From: Allobacillus halotolerans
GTDB lineage: Bacteria; Bacillota; Bacilli; Bacillales; Alkalibacillaceae
DNA: 64,000 nt
Reading direction: 5' to 3'
Assembly: GCF_018967645.1 (NCBI RefSeq)
Contig: NZ_JAHLZF010000001.1
Span: 62,001-126,000 of the forward strand
How positions within the stretch are numbered: the stretch's first letter is position 1; every line of letters starts with the position of its first letter. Below are positions 45,030 through 54,101 of this stretch, in pieces. The notes beneath the pieces are model-generated. The model was not told the origin of the DNA and did no database searches. It worked only from the letters and a program-made list of their open reading frames with translations. A program made the position numbers and the translations under genes.

Positions 45030-45485
45030 TTACAAATCATCCACGAATGATGAAACATGCTTCTTCACTTTTTTCTTTTCGTCGGCTGATAATGTTTTGC
45101 TAAACTGCTCAAAGTTTTCTTGCGGAATGAATATCGTTAATGGTGTTGTGGTTGTCTTCTTTTGTTCGTTTCCATCCTCGAACTGTGTCACTGTTGATTT
45201 TTCGAAATAGGAATGAATAATCTCTGTATGCAAATAACGCCCCTCTGCGTCATAATAATCCTTAATCGCTTTGATTGTTGTATTGATATGATTCTCACTC
45301 CTCTCAGTCGTTGTTATGGAATTTATTTTCTCATAACCCTTCCTTTCAAACATCCCTTCTTCGTTTGCTTCAAGACTTTCTGATACAAACACTTCGATAT
45401 GTTCGGTTACTTCTGTTTCACTGCAAGCTGTTAACATTATATTGAGTGATAAAATTAAGAGTATGTATTTTGAATATGATTTCAT
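45030..45485 (-). CDS. Putative lipoprotein of unknown function
   Basis: From ATG 45485 (AGAGGG 9 nt upstream) this 151-residue protein has a lipoprotein signal ending in LTAC. The mature acidic domain contains IEVFVSESLEANEEGMFERKGYEK and a Lys-rich C-terminus (DEKKKVKKHVSSF). It should be anchored to the outer face of the membrane. No family was recognised. A terminator just upstream suggests separate transcription. Confidence 0.7.
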   Translation of the reverse strand: MKSYSKYILLILSLNIMLTACSETEVTEHIEVFVSESLEANEEGMFERKGYEKINSITTTERSENHINTTIKAIKDYYDAEGRYLHTEIIHSYFEKSTVTQFEDGNEQKKTTTTPLTIFIPQENFEQFSKTLSADEKKKVKKHVSSFVDDL

Positions 45486-45501
45486 CAGCATCATCCCTCT
45501 A

Positions 45502-45542
45502 ATAAAAAATGGCATACCAGTATGTAACGCCTAGTATGCCAT
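45502..45542 (-). terminator. Rho-independent terminator after yugP-like gene
   Basis: ATGGCATAC (45509-45517) and GTATGCCAT (45534-45542) form a perfect 9-bp stem, followed on the minus strand by TTTTTTATT. Confidence 0.8.
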
Positions 45543-45576
45543 GTATGAATATTAATTTTTTTCCTGCTTCAGGTTA

Positions 45577-46257
45577 TTAGTTATCACTGTTTAAATACAA
45601 CAGAACAAAACGGAGAAGCTCCATAACTGCTACTGCTGCTGCAGCAACATATGTTAAAGCTGCGGCATTCAATACTTTCTTCGTTTCACGATGTTCACTA
45701 CTTGTCACAACGCCTGTTGAGACCAGTTGATTCATCGCTCGGTTAGAAGCATCAAATTCAACAGGTAATGTGACCAACTGGAACAGTACGGCAAAAGCCA
45801 TTAGGACGATTCCAGCTAGATAAAGTTCTCCGAGGCCAAGGAATATACCACCTAAAATCAAAAAGTACGACATATTGGAACCTAAACTCGCCATTGGAAC
45901 CAAAGCCGTTCTAAAACGCAAGAATGCATAATCTTGCGCATGCTGGATAGCATGTCCTACCTCGTGAGCTGCAATGGCTGCAGCTGCTTGTGAAGGTCGG
46001 TGATAGTTATCCGACGATAATCGGACAACTTTTTGCCGTGGATCATAATGGTCGGATAGCACGCCCTTCGTTTCCTCAACGCGCACATCGTATAAACCAT
46101 TATCCTGTAATATTTTTAAAGCGACATCTCTTCCAGTCATGCCAGAGGAGTTACGTACTTTTGAATATTTTTGATACGTTTTCTTTACTCTGTTACTCGC
46201 CCATAAGGGTAGTAGGAGCAATATTCCGAAATAAACTAACATTGAACCGATTGTCAT
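45577..46257 (-). CDS. yugP: YugP-type integral membrane zinc metallopeptidase
   Basis: This 226-residue protein of the neutral zinc metallopeptidase family (PF04298) has an N-terminal membrane helix, the zinc site H98-E-V-G-H102 in AAIAAHEVGHAIQH and three further C-terminal helices. The conserved DHYDPRQKVVRLSSDNY lies just before the active site. Substrate is unknown, and the active site should face the cytoplasm or membrane surface. ATG 46257 follows GGGAGG. In B. subtilis yugP is elsewhere, so its place beside the ypj genes is a local rearrangement. Confidence 0.92.
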   Translation of the reverse strand: MTIGSMLVYFGILLLLPLWASNRVKKTYQKYSKVRNSSGMTGRDVALKILQDNGLYDVRVEETKGVLSDHYDPRQKVVRLSSDNYHRPSQAAAAIAAHEVGHAIQHAQDYAFLRFRTALVPMASLGSNMSYFLILGGIFLGLGELYLAGIVLMAFAVLFQLVTLPVEFDASNRAMNQLVSTGVVTSSEHRETKKVLNAAALTYVAAAAVAVMELLRFVLLYLNSDN

Positions 46258-46299
46258 AGTCGTTCCTCCCATATTTCTTTCTCTCTCTATAGGTCAATT

Positions 46300-46488
46300 T
46301 TAGTCAAATTCATCATCGTTTTCAACACTTTTGCTCTGTTGCGTCTGTTTATATTTTTTCCATGAAACGTAAATTAATGAACTGATAACAATGGTAAAAA
46401 TAATGGCCACAATAAGAAAGAATTGTCCCCAGCTGGGCGTTCTGCTTAATGCAAAAAAAGAACTAATCAGATGCCATTTGTAATCCAC
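46300..46488 (-). CDS. Single-pass small membrane protein (possible YpjB remnant)
   Basis: This 62-residue frame from GTG 46488 (AGGGGTGG upstream) has one membrane helix at about 22-43 and a charged tail, KKYKQTQQSKSVENDDEFD. It sits where B. subtilis carries ypjB, a larger sporulation protein with a C-terminal membrane helix. It could be a shortened relative, but sequence evidence is thin. Function is unknown. Confidence 0.6.
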   Translation of the reverse strand: MDYKWHLISSFFALSRTPSWGQFFLIVAIIFTIVISSLIYVSWKKYKQTQQSKSVENDDEFD

Positions 46489-46527
46489 AGCTCCACCCCT
46501 CTATAAGGCTTTGTTCATTTTATGCGC

Positions 46528-47130
46528 TTATAGTGTCCAATTAGAACGAGTGGATTTTATGCCATATCGATAGACGAGCCAAATTGAGAGTATACTTAAC
46601 CAAAAGGTGAAATAACCGACATGGTTCATCGAATCGGTCAATTGGTGATAGATTGGCATCATACCATATACATAGTCAATGACATCATTGTGTAATGTCC
46701 AAATTGCCGCAACAACCAAGTGCTTCATTTCGATTCGATAAAATTTAGCATACAGTAATCCTTGTACAGCCATAGCTCCATGTGAAACGACCAACATTAA
46801 ACCGACAGCGGATACAGAAGACAATTGAATAAATGTTAAACCATTCATAACAACAGCCCACACACCATATTTGAATAATGTCAGCATAGCTAAAGCTTCT
46901 ATGTATTTAAAATTTCGTCCTAATAAGAAGCCAATTAAAACAATAACGAAAAACAAAGATGCTGTAGGAGAATCGGGAACGAAAGGAATAAAGATCGGTG
47001 GGGTTATCTCAAGCTGCCAACCATACCAAATGTACCCATATATTGTACCTAAGATGTTGATGATTAATAAAAGAATAAGAAACGTTCGATCCATCAATAA
47101 GTATTTAAACATGTATTTTTCAACCCGCAC
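46528..47130 (-). CDS. ypjA: YpjA family membrane protein (DUF1405)
   Basis: This protein of about 200 residues has six membrane helices, with family traits GTIYGYIWYGWQL and DSPTASLFFVIVLIGFLLGRN near the N-terminus and NDVIDYVYGM later. Function is unknown; it always neighbours the qcr genes in Bacillaceae. The start is uncertain: GTG 47130 or ATG 47112, neither with a strong ribosome site. It lies just past the qcr terminator. Confidence 0.85.
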   Translation of the reverse strand: MRVEKYMFKYLLMDRTFLILLLIINILGTIYGYIWYGWQLEITPPIFIPFVPDSPTASLFFVIVLIGFLLGRNFKYIEALAMLTLFKYGVWAVVMNGLTFIQLSSVSAVGLMLVVSHGAMAVQGLLYAKFYRIEMKHLVVAAIWTLHNDVIDYVYGMMPIYHQLTDSMNHVGYFTFWLSILSIWLVYRYGIKSTRSNWTL

Positions 47131-47149
47131 TTTCTTGAATGCTTATGTG

Positions 47150-47188
47150 AAAAAGACCGACAAAATCAATTAATCGATTTTGCCGGTC
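47150..47188 (-). terminator. Rho-independent terminator of the qcrABC operon
   Basis: AGACCGaCAAAATC and GATTTTGcCGGTCT form a 14-bp stem with one mismatch, followed on the minus strand by TTTTTCAC. Confidence 0.88.
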
Positions 47189-47208
47189 TACTTCTTTAAA
47201 TTATTACT

Positions 47209-48045
47209 TTACTCAGAAGAATCTTCACCTTCATTGCTACTTTCAGAACCAGAGCTCTCTCCTTCTGAACCTTCACCGTCGGAATTGGTTGCGACGATAA
47301 ATTCAGCAAGCTGGTTTAATTCTTCATCAGTGCCGCTAAACATGTCTGCAGGCATTTCTCCGATACCATTTTGTGCAATGTCTTTAATTGCTTCAGCATC
47401 GTATGGAAGACCTATTAATTCTGGAGCCATTCCAGGGACACCTTGCAAACTGTCACCGTGACAGCTCATACAGTTATTCGCATATACTTCATAACCTGCA
47501 TGGTCTGTATCTACTTCAACTTCCGTCATATTTGCAACGGAATATTCAGCGCGCTCTTCCCAGTTAACTGCAGAAGCAGATTCATACGTTAACCAGATCA
47601 CGGAAGTAACCGCTAAAAGCATAAGGATAACTGCAATTGGTCGTTGTGTCGGACGACGACCAGGTTTTGTATCTAGGAAAGGTGCAAGTAATAGTGCACC
47701 GAAAGCTAGTCCTGGAATTCCGATCGTACCGATTACCACATACTCTGCAGCCGCGTACTCATATTTCAACAGTTCATATAAAAACAAGAAATACCAGTCA
47801 GGCAACGGAATATAGCCTGATGTATTTGGATCTGCTTTAATCTCTAATGGAGATGGGTGAGCAGCAACCAAGCATAGAAAACCAATTAAGAATACAGCAC
47901 CCACTAACCATTCTTTCAATAGAAAGTTTGGCCAAAATGGTTCTGTCCTACCAGGATATTCTGAATAGTCTTTTGGAATGGTTTGCTTTGGTCCCACTTT
48001 AATACGGGAATCGCCAACAAACTTCATACCTTTACCTTTTTGCAC
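47209..48045 (-). CDS. qcrC: Menaquinol:cytochrome c reductase, fused cytochrome b subunit IV/cytochrome c
   Basis: This 278-residue protein of the Bacillus b6c-type complex III has an N-terminal half with three helices like subunit IV (PLPDWYFLFLYELLKYEYAA). The extracytoplasmic cytochrome c domain carries the haem site CMSCH near residue 195 and axial Met in the EMPADMF region. The last 25 residues are Ser/Glu/Gly-rich and absent from the B. subtilis protein, a likely salt-adaptation feature. It is the last gene of the operon. Confidence 0.96.
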   Translation of the reverse strand: MQKGKGMKFVGDSRIKVGPKQTIPKDYSEYPGRTEPFWPNFLLKEWLVGAVFLIGFLCLVAAHPSPLEIKADPNTSGYIPLPDWYFLFLYELLKYEYAAAEYVVIGTIGIPGLAFGALLLAPFLDTKPGRRPTQRPIAVILMLLAVTSVIWLTYESASAVNWEERAEYSVANMTEVEVDTDHAGYEVYANNCMSCHGDSLQGVPGMAPELIGLPYDAEAIKDIAQNGIGEMPADMFSGTDEELNQLAEFIVATNSDGEGSEGESSGSESSNEGEDSSE

Positions 48046-48080
48046 AGTGTTCCCTCCTTTTTGTATTCACTAAATATAAC

Positions 48081-48755
48081 TTATAGTGGTCCGCTGATTC
48101 CTTGACGACGAATCATGATAAAGTGAGCTGCTAATAAACCAAATAAAACAGCTGGCAAGAAGAACACATGAATCGCAAAGAATCTGGTCAGGGTCTGTGC
48201 ACCAACTATCGTAGGATCACCAGCTAGAAGCGTTTTAATCTCAGTTCCTATAAATGGTACACTTTCAGCAATTTCCAACCCAACTTGTGTAGCGAAAAAT
48301 GCTTTGTTGTCCCATGGTAATAGGTAACCAGTAAACCCTAAACCTAAAATGACAAAGAATAATAATACACCAACAATCCAGTTCAATTCGCGAGGTTTTT
48401 TGTATGCACCTTGGAAAAACACACGCAGTGTATGTAAGAAAATCATAACGATTACTACACTGGCACCCCAGTGGTGCATTCCTCGAACGATCTGCCCGTG
48501 AGCAACTTCTGTTTGCAAGTAGCGAACAGATTCCCAAGCGTTTTCAATATCCGGTACATAGTACATCGTTAAAAACATACCAGATAGAATTTGAATGACG
48601 ACAACGAAAAACGTTAATCCACCAAAACAATAAACAAAAGCTGAGAAATGGTGGGCTGGGTTTACGTGCTCAGGAACTTCGTGATCGGCAATATCACGCC
48701 AGATTGGCGTCACATCCAATCGTTCATCAATCCAGTCATAAATTTTGTTTAACAC
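48081..48755 (-). CDS. qcrB: Menaquinol:cytochrome c reductase cytochrome b subunit
   Basis: This 224-residue cytochrome b6-type subunit has four helices. Haem b ligands lie in MHHWGASVVIVMIFLHTLR and FAIHVFFLPAVLFGLLAAHF. C43, in FVYCFGGLTFF, is at the position of the cysteine that holds the extra covalent haem in Bacillus. It oxidises menaquinol, supplied by the hepS-menG-hepT pathway encoded downstream in this window. It lies 3 bp after qcrA. Confidence 0.96.
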   Translation of the reverse strand: MLNKIYDWIDERLDVTPIWRDIADHEVPEHVNPAHHFSAFVYCFGGLTFFVVVIQILSGMFLTMYYVPDIENAWESVRYLQTEVAHGQIVRGMHHWGASVVIVMIFLHTLRVFFQGAYKKPRELNWIVGVLLFFVILGLGFTGYLLPWDNKAFFATQVGLEIAESVPFIGTEIKTLLAGDPTIVGAQTLTRFFAIHVFFLPAVLFGLLAAHFIMIRRQGISGPL

Positions 48756-48758
48756 GTA

Positions 48759-49268
48759 TTATGCCCCCCCTCTTGCATGCGTTTCTGGACTTAGATACAG
48801 TTTTCCTTCTTCAACCTTAAACGTATACTCATGTAATGGTTCAGTTGGAGGAGTACCTGCAATGTTTTCTCCTTCAGCGTTGTAACGACCATCATGACAT
48901 GGGCAGAAAAACTCGTTTTCCTTTTCTGTCGCCCAGTCTACTGTACAACCTAAGTGCGTACATACTGGTGATAAAGCTAAAATATCACCATTACTGTCAT
49001 AAAATACGAAAGCATTTTTTTCAACTTTCGATTCATACCAACCATCTGTTTGATCGACTTGGAATGAGACTTTCTGTGGTGTCTCCGTGATCTCATCTAC
49101 GTCCAAAACGTAAACAAAGTCACCAGATTTCTCACCTTTCAATAGTGGATCTACTGCAAATCCAACCATCGGAGCTATCAATGCAGCACCCATAAAACCA
49201 CCAACACCTGTTAAGGTATAGTTCAAAAATTGTCGACGAGAAACTTGGTTATTCTTTTTATTGCTCAT
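48759..49268 (-). CDS. qcrA: Rieske iron-sulfur subunit of menaquinol:cytochrome c reductase
   Basis: This 169-residue protein has an N-terminal twin-arginine signal anchor (SRRQFLN at 10-16, then a hydrophobic helix) and a Rieske domain. The 2Fe-2S ligands are C103/H105 in CTHLGC and C122/H125 in CPCHDGRY, with C108 and C124 positioned for the disulfide. Export of the folded cluster protein should need the TatA/TatC genes at 11-12.3 kb. It is the first gene of qcrABC behind a good promoter. Confidence 0.96.
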   Translation of the reverse strand: MSNKKNNQVSRRQFLNYTLTGVGGFMGAALIAPMVGFAVDPLLKGEKSGDFVYVLDVDEITETPQKVSFQVDQTDGWYESKVEKNAFVFYDSNGDILALSPVCTHLGCTVDWATEKENEFFCPCHDGRYNAEGENIAGTPPTEPLHEYTFKVEEGKLYLSPETHARGGA

Positions 49269-49339
49269 TCTTTTCCCCCCTCTACCATCTGATGCAACGC
49301 ATAGGGTCTTTCGTAACGATTATTTATTAGGACAATACA

Positions 49340-49368
49340 ATGATAGCGTATCCCATCATTACGGTCAA
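49340..49368 (-). promoter_or_regulatory. SigA-type promoter of qcrABC
   Basis: TTGACC (49363-49368) and TATCAT (49340-49345) have a 17-bp spacer on the minus strand. The start near 49333 gives a leader of about 65 nt. Confidence 0.75.
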
Positions 49369-49401
49369 TAAAAATCCTATTTCGACGAAAATTTTTCAAA
49401 A

Positions 49402-49863
49402 TTAAGACCAACTTTCTTTGATTAATTCTTCGATATCGATAATTTGAGATTGAATGACTTCACGAACTTCATTGGATTGTAAATTACCGTTTTTGATTGC
49501 CGGTAGCCATACTAATTCACCTTTTAATGAAGTTCCATGTTTACGCCATTGTTTATCAAACGTTAATAGAAACACTTCGTTGAAAGGTTGTTTTTTCACT
49601 TCATCGATCAGCTGATTGATTCGATCAATTTCATTTTCAATCAAACTATTATTTAAGTACGTATAAACCGGGAAAAGAAATAACCGGCCTTTCAATCTTT
49701 GTTCAAGTTGATGGGAATATAAAGTCATTAGCTCTTGTTGGAATGATGTCAAAATCATTTCTTGATCATCATCAATCGCATAAGGAACGAGTGGAATGAT
49801 TGCTGTATCAATATATTCTTTTTCGGCAATATACATTTTTATATCTTCTTCAATATATTTCAT
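49402..49863 (-). CDS. ypiF: YpiF family protein (DUF2487)
   Basis: This 153-residue soluble protein has the family pattern MKYIEEDIKMYIAEKEYIDTAIIPLVP and LFLFPVYTYLNN. Function is unknown, but it lies between ypiB and qcrABC in Bacillus generally. It starts 15 bp after ypiB and appears to close the aro-ypi transcript before the qcr promoter. No catalytic motif is visible. Confidence 0.88.
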   Translation of the reverse strand: MKYIEEDIKMYIAEKEYIDTAIIPLVPYAIDDDQEMILTSFQQELMTLYSHQLEQRLKGRLFLFPVYTYLNNSLIENEIDRINQLIDEVKKQPFNEVFLLTFDKQWRKHGTSLKGELVWLPAIKNGNLQSNEVREVIQSQIIDIEELIKESWS

Positions 49864-49878
49864 ATTATACTTCCCTTC

Positions 49879-50427
49879 TCATTCGGAGTGTTCTTTGTTG
49901 TGATTATTCAATAACTTGCTCCACTTTAGAAAAGCTTTCTCATCTCCCTGGTCTAATGCTTCATTCACCCTTTTTCGCAAGGATTGTCTCTTATTTTCTT
50001 GGGAGGTTGCCTGTAGAAATTGTTCGATCGCATGATAATCCGTGTTTTCTAAATAATAATCATCAGGTAGGTATGGATTTTCTTCTAATACTTCTGCATA
50101 TTCAGCTGAATGACGGACGTCTTCAAATATGAATTCCACAAACAGTTCTTGATCTTGATTTAAACGAATGTCATGAAATGCTTTATCAACGTCTGTGGTC
50201 ACAATATGCTCTTTGTAAAAGCGGAAGGGTCTATTTTCAGCCGCTTCGGTAGAAATAATGATACTTCGTGGTGTTAAGTGAGCTTCATAGATGAAATGAA
50301 TGCGACTAAGCAATTGATCCCTTTTTGACATATATTGAAGTAACCACACGACTTCTCGCTGTTCTGGCGGATGTGTGGCTAAAAACCATTCAATGAAAGC
50401 CTTTTTCTTTTCAGAAGGTACTTGCAT
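49879..50427 (-). CDS. ypiB: YpiB family protein (UPF0302)
   Basis: This 182-residue soluble protein is recognised by KKAFIEWFLATHPPEQREVVWLL, the basic-aromatic PFRFYKEHIVTTDVDKAFHDIR and a C-terminal helical tail (LRKRVNEALDQGDEKAFLKW). Function is unknown. It is cotranscribed with ypiA (16 bp upstream) and ypiF. No membrane segment or signal peptide is seen. Confidence 0.9.
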   Translation of the reverse strand: MQVPSEKKKAFIEWFLATHPPEQREVVWLLQYMSKRDQLLSRIHFIYEAHLTPRSIIISTEAAENRPFRFYKEHIVTTDVDKAFHDIRLNQDQELFVEFIFEDVRHSAEYAEVLEENPYLPDDYYLENTDYHAIEQFLQATSQENKRQSLRKRVNEALDQGDEKAFLKWSKLLNNHNKEHSE

Positions 50428-50443
50428 TTCGGCTCACCTGCCT

Positions 50444-51697
50444 TTACTCATTCGTCAAACGACTGACAAATTCACTAACCTCTTCATCTTCGGGACGAAA
50501 CGTCAAATAACTTTCCAACAACGATAGACTTTGTTCGCGATTGCCTTCTTCGTTCATAAAGTAACCATATTCTTTTAAAAAGTCTGGTTGCTCTCGAAAT
50601 GACGGATAAGCCTTTTCGTAGGCTTTCTTAGCTTCTTTAAACTGTTCCAGTTCGACAGAAACTTGAGCTTTTCGCCATAATAATAGGTCTGGGTAGGCTT
50701 CATAGCTTAACAGTTCATCCAATAAGTCATTTGCCGCCTCATAATCCAAATCATCTTCATATAGCTCTAGCAACCGTTCAGCAGCTTCTTCAAATCCAGG
50801 ATCTAACGATAGAGATTGCTTCAAATACGCTTCTGCATCCTCTCGTCTTCCTAGCTCAACAGCGTACTCTGCTGCCAATAAGTATAATTCATTGTTGAAT
50901 TCATCTTTTTGGATTCCCTGTTCTAATGCTTCAAAAGCCTCTTGTACGGCACCTTCTTCATGTAAGGAGGTTGCCAATAGGGGATAAACACTTGTATAGT
51001 CTTGGTCAATTTCAAGCAGTTTTCGCCAAGCTTCAATCGCTACCTGATATCTTTCCAATTGATAAGCTGTATATCCATATTTAAATAATTGATCTGGATG
51101 CTCCAGAGTAATCATTTCATAGTAACGTAATGCTTCTTCCCAATTACCCAGTGATGATAGTGATTCAGCCAATCGTTCCTTAACATTGACAATAGATACT
51201 TCTTCATCCAATCGTTCAATCCGTTCATAGTATGGAATGGCTTTTTGAAATTCACCATTTGAGAAAGCCAATTCAGCTAATGCCAAATCAATGATTGGCT
51301 CAGTGGGGGCGAGGTCTTTTGCTTCCAATAACTTCTGTTCCGATACTTCAAACAACCCTTGTGTTTGATATAAATCCGCTAATTGAACTAAAGCTGGCAC
51401 ATATGCTTCTTCCTCAGGACTGATGGCCTCCATTAACTCGATGACTTTCTCGTCATCACCGATATCGGTATATATTTCAGCCAATAGTAATTTAATATGT
51501 GAATCTTCTGGGTAAAGCAATAACATGTCTTCATAAATGGCTATGGCATCATTCATTAACCCCCAGTCTTGAAAAAGTTGGGCAATTTCTAGACGCTCCT
51601 CTTCTCCAGCACTCCGTTGATATTCCTGCAGGAGCTGAATTGCATCATTAATTTTGTCTTGGTCCTTCAATTGAAGTGCCTGATTAATAATATCCAT
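50444..51697 (-). CDS. ypiA: Tetratricopeptide-repeat protein YpiA
   Basis: This acidic protein of about 417 residues is made of at least nine TPR units, recognisable by repeats such as YTDIGDDEKVIELMEAI, ALADLYQTQG-like spacing and LGRREDAEAYLKQSLSLDPG. TPR solenoids serve as protein-docking surfaces; the partner is unknown. ATG 51697 has AGGTGA at 9-nt spacing; the ATG 6 bp earlier is too close to it. It follows aroA by 20 bp. Confidence 0.88.
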   Translation of the reverse strand: MDIINQALQLKDQDKINDAIQLLQEYQRSAGEEERLEIAQLFQDWGLMNDAIAIYEDMLLLYPEDSHIKLLLAEIYTDIGDDEKVIELMEAISPEEEAYVPALVQLADLYQTQGLFEVSEQKLLEAKDLAPTEPIIDLALAELAFSNGEFQKAIPYYERIERLDEEVSIVNVKERLAESLSSLGNWEEALRYYEMITLEHPDQLFKYGYTAYQLERYQVAIEAWRKLLEIDQDYTSVYPLLATSLHEEGAVQEAFEALEQGIQKDEFNNELYLLAAEYAVELGRREDAEAYLKQSLSLDPGFEEAAERLLELYEDDLDYEAANDLLDELLSYEAYPDLLLWRKAQVSVELEQFKEAKKAYEKAYPSFREQPDFLKEYGYFMNEEGNREQSLSLLESYLTFRPEDEEVSEFVSRLTNE

Positions 51698-51717
51698 TGT
51701 CATCGGTCACCTTTCTT

Positions 51718-53010
51718 TCAATCTTTTGGTGAATGTTCCGGTTGCTTGAGTTGGTTAAATTGTTCAAAGAAATTAGGATAAGAGATTTTAACACAATCAT
51801 AATCATCGATTGTAACGGCATCATTTGTAATCAATGAGGCGATCATCGCTGTCATGGCTATTCGGTGATCATGAAATGTTTTGACCATCCCGCCATGTAG
51901 TCGACTCTGGCCTTGTACAATCATTCCATCCTCTTCCGCTTTAATCGATACACCCAATGCGGCTAACCCTTGAACAGTTGCTTGAATTCGGTCCGTCTCC
52001 TTAAAGCGTAACTCTCTTAAATGATGAAAGCGAGATATACCTTTTGCCTGTGATGCGACCAAAGCTAAAATCGGTATCTCATCAATTAAAGTTGGTATCT
52101 CCTCTTCTTTCAATGTTGTCGCTTTTAATGTTGAATGCTTAGCAATAATTGTTCCGACAGGTTCGTTCATCATGTTCGGCTTCTGTATAACTTCGATGGA
52201 TGCTCCCATTCTCTTCAGTACATTCAGAAAGCCGATTCTCGTCGGATTAAGGCCGACTCGTTCAATGGTCAATTCACTTCCCGGTGTAATGACTGCCGCA
52301 GCAATCCAATAGGCAGCTGAAGAAAAATCTCCAGGGACTTTTATGTTTTTTGCATGTAACACTTGGTTTTCTTTTAATGTAATTGTACCATTTTCATCCG
52401 TGATATGAACCCCGTAAGCTTCGAGCATGCGTTCAGTATGATCTCTTGATTTAGTTTGTTCCGTCACCGTAACATTAACTTGTCCGGTTAATCCTGCTAA
52501 AAGAATGGCTGATTTTACTTGAGCACTGGCAACAGGCATATCATACTCAATTTTCTTTAGTGACCCACCAACAATTTTCATTGGCAAATGTCCATCTTCT
52601 GTCAAAAATTCAACCGTTGCTCCCATCATAGAGAGTGGTTGGGACACCCGCTTCATCGGTCGCTTTGATAAAGAGGGATCACCTACTAATTCCGTTTGAA
52701 ACGGCATGGCAGCCAACACACCTGCCAATAACCGAGCTGTCGTACCTGAATTACCGAGGTCAATCGCATCTGTAGGTGCGGATAGCTTCGATGCACCTTC
52801 ACTATCTATGATGACTTGCTGGTCCTGCTTCTTCACTTGAACACCCATCGCTTGAAAAGCATCTAACGTACGTAAACAATCGTCTGAGAACAAAAAATTG
52901 TCAATGACAGTTTTTCCAGTAGATAAGCTTGCTAAAATGGCTGCACGATGGGAGATGGATTTGTCACCAGGGATGCTGATTGTTCCGTGTAATGCGTTTA
53001 TTTGAGCCAA
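51718..53010 (-). CDS. aroA: 3-phosphoshikimate 1-carboxyvinyltransferase (EPSP synthase)
   Basis: This 430-residue shikimate-pathway enzyme joins PEP to shikimate 3-phosphate. GDKSISHRAAIL, DLGNSGTTARLL and LRFKETDRI are the substrate-binding motifs. The loop ALVASQ sits in the class II context typical of Bacillus. It overlaps the aroB 3' end by 13 bp. B. subtilis has aroH, trp, hisC and tyrA between aroB and this gene; here they are absent. Confidence 0.96.
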   Translation of the reverse strand: MAQINALHGTISIPGDKSISHRAAILASLSTGKTVIDNFLFSDDCLRTLDAFQAMGVQVKKQDQQVIIDSEGASKLSAPTDAIDLGNSGTTARLLAGVLAAMPFQTELVGDPSLSKRPMKRVSQPLSMMGATVEFLTEDGHLPMKIVGGSLKKIEYDMPVASAQVKSAILLAGLTGQVNVTVTEQTKSRDHTERMLEAYGVHITDENGTITLKENQVLHAKNIKVPGDFSSAAYWIAAAVITPGSELTIERVGLNPTRIGFLNVLKRMGASIEVIQKPNMMNEPVGTIIAKHSTLKATTLKEEEIPTLIDEIPILALVASQAKGISRFHHLRELRFKETDRIQATVQGLAALGVSIKAEEDGMIVQGQSRLHGGMVKTFHDHRIAMTAMIASLITNDAVTIDDYDCVKISYPNFFEQFNQLKQPEHSPKD

Positions 53011-54101
53011 TTAAATTCACCCTGATTCCACTTTGTCATAAATTCATTGAGATAGTTTTCCATTGTATTCACATCTATTTTTTGTAAGTAAGGTTTTCCA
53101 ACCTGTTCTAAAAGGACGAATTGAAAATCATCACGTGTATTTTTTTTATCAAATTTCATGAGATTCAGAATTTCTTCACTTGTTACGTTATCCAAGTTTA
53201 ATGGGTAATCCATCTTTTTCACCCAATGGATCAATTCTTGTATTGATAAATCGTTTAGGTGATTAAACTTTTCGTTCGATACCCATAAAGCAAAAATCAT
53301 ACCAAGCATCACACATTCACCATGTGTACGTTCGTTCATTCGGACGGCTTCCAATGCATGACCAAATGAGTGGCCGAAGTTCAAAAATTGACGGATGTTC
53401 GTTTCTTTTTCATCCAATTGAACAATGTTGTTTTTCACTTGGATCGATCGTACGAGTAAATGCTTAAAGTCACTTGAAGAAAGGTCCATGCCCATTCGGG
53501 TGAATGTCAGTAAATCATCATACAACCGTCGATCGGCAATTAGACCATGTTTCACCATTTCAGCTAGGCCTGAGCGTATTTCTTGGTCATTCAGTGTTTG
53601 GAACATGTCGAGATCAAAAATAACTTGGTGAGGGGGATAAAAGCTACCGATGATATTTTTCTTTCCATCCAAATTGACAGCAACTTTCCCTCCAATACTA
53701 CTATCGTGTGCAAGAATTGTAGATGGCATTTGAATAAAACCAATGCCTCTCGCATAGGTAGCAGCAGCAAAGCCTGCTAAATCACCAACAACCCCACCAC
53801 CAAGTGCGAGAATGGCTGATTTCCTTGTCATTCGTTGTCTTAATAGAAATTGTTGTAAGCTTTTATATTCTTCCAACGACTTTGATTGCTCACCAGGCGG
53901 GATGACGTATACGTCAGTCGGAAAAGATGAGTTCAATGCATGTAAGCAATCATCGAGATAATACTTTTGTACATGCTCATCGGTAACAATCACAAGTTTT
54001 TCAATCGATGGATCAAGAAGTTCAGCCAATTTATGGCGTATGCCTGCATCAATTGAGATACGATAATTATGCGACGCTGCTGTAACCGAAAGTTCGATCA
54101 A
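52998..54101 (-). CDS. aroB: 3-dehydroquinate synthase
   Basis: This 367-residue NAD- and metal-dependent enzyme converts DAHP to 3-dehydroquinate. [31 protein letters not shown] and [11 protein letters not shown], with metal-binding His, are conserved. The start overlaps the aroC stop by 4 bp and the stop lies inside aroA. The three aro genes are therefore translationally coupled. Confidence 0.96.
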   Translation of the reverse strand: MIELSVTAASHNYRISIDAGIRHKLAELLDPSIEKLVIVTDEHVQKYYLDDCLHALNSSFPTDVYVIPPGEQSKSLEEYKSLQQFLLRQRMTRKSAILALGGGVVGDLAGFAAATYARGIGFIQMPSTILAHDSSIGGKVAVNLDGKKNIIGSFYPPHQVIFDLDMFQTLNDQEIRSGLAEMVKHGLIADRRLYDDLLTFTRMGMDLSSSDFKHLLVRSIQVKNNIVQLDEKETNIRQFLNFGHSFGHALEAVRMNERTHGECVMLGMIFALWVSNEKFNHLNDLSIQELIHWVKKMDYPLNLDNVTSEEILNLMKFDKKNTRDDFQFVLLEQVGKPYLQKIDVNTMENYLNEFMTKWNQGEFNWLK

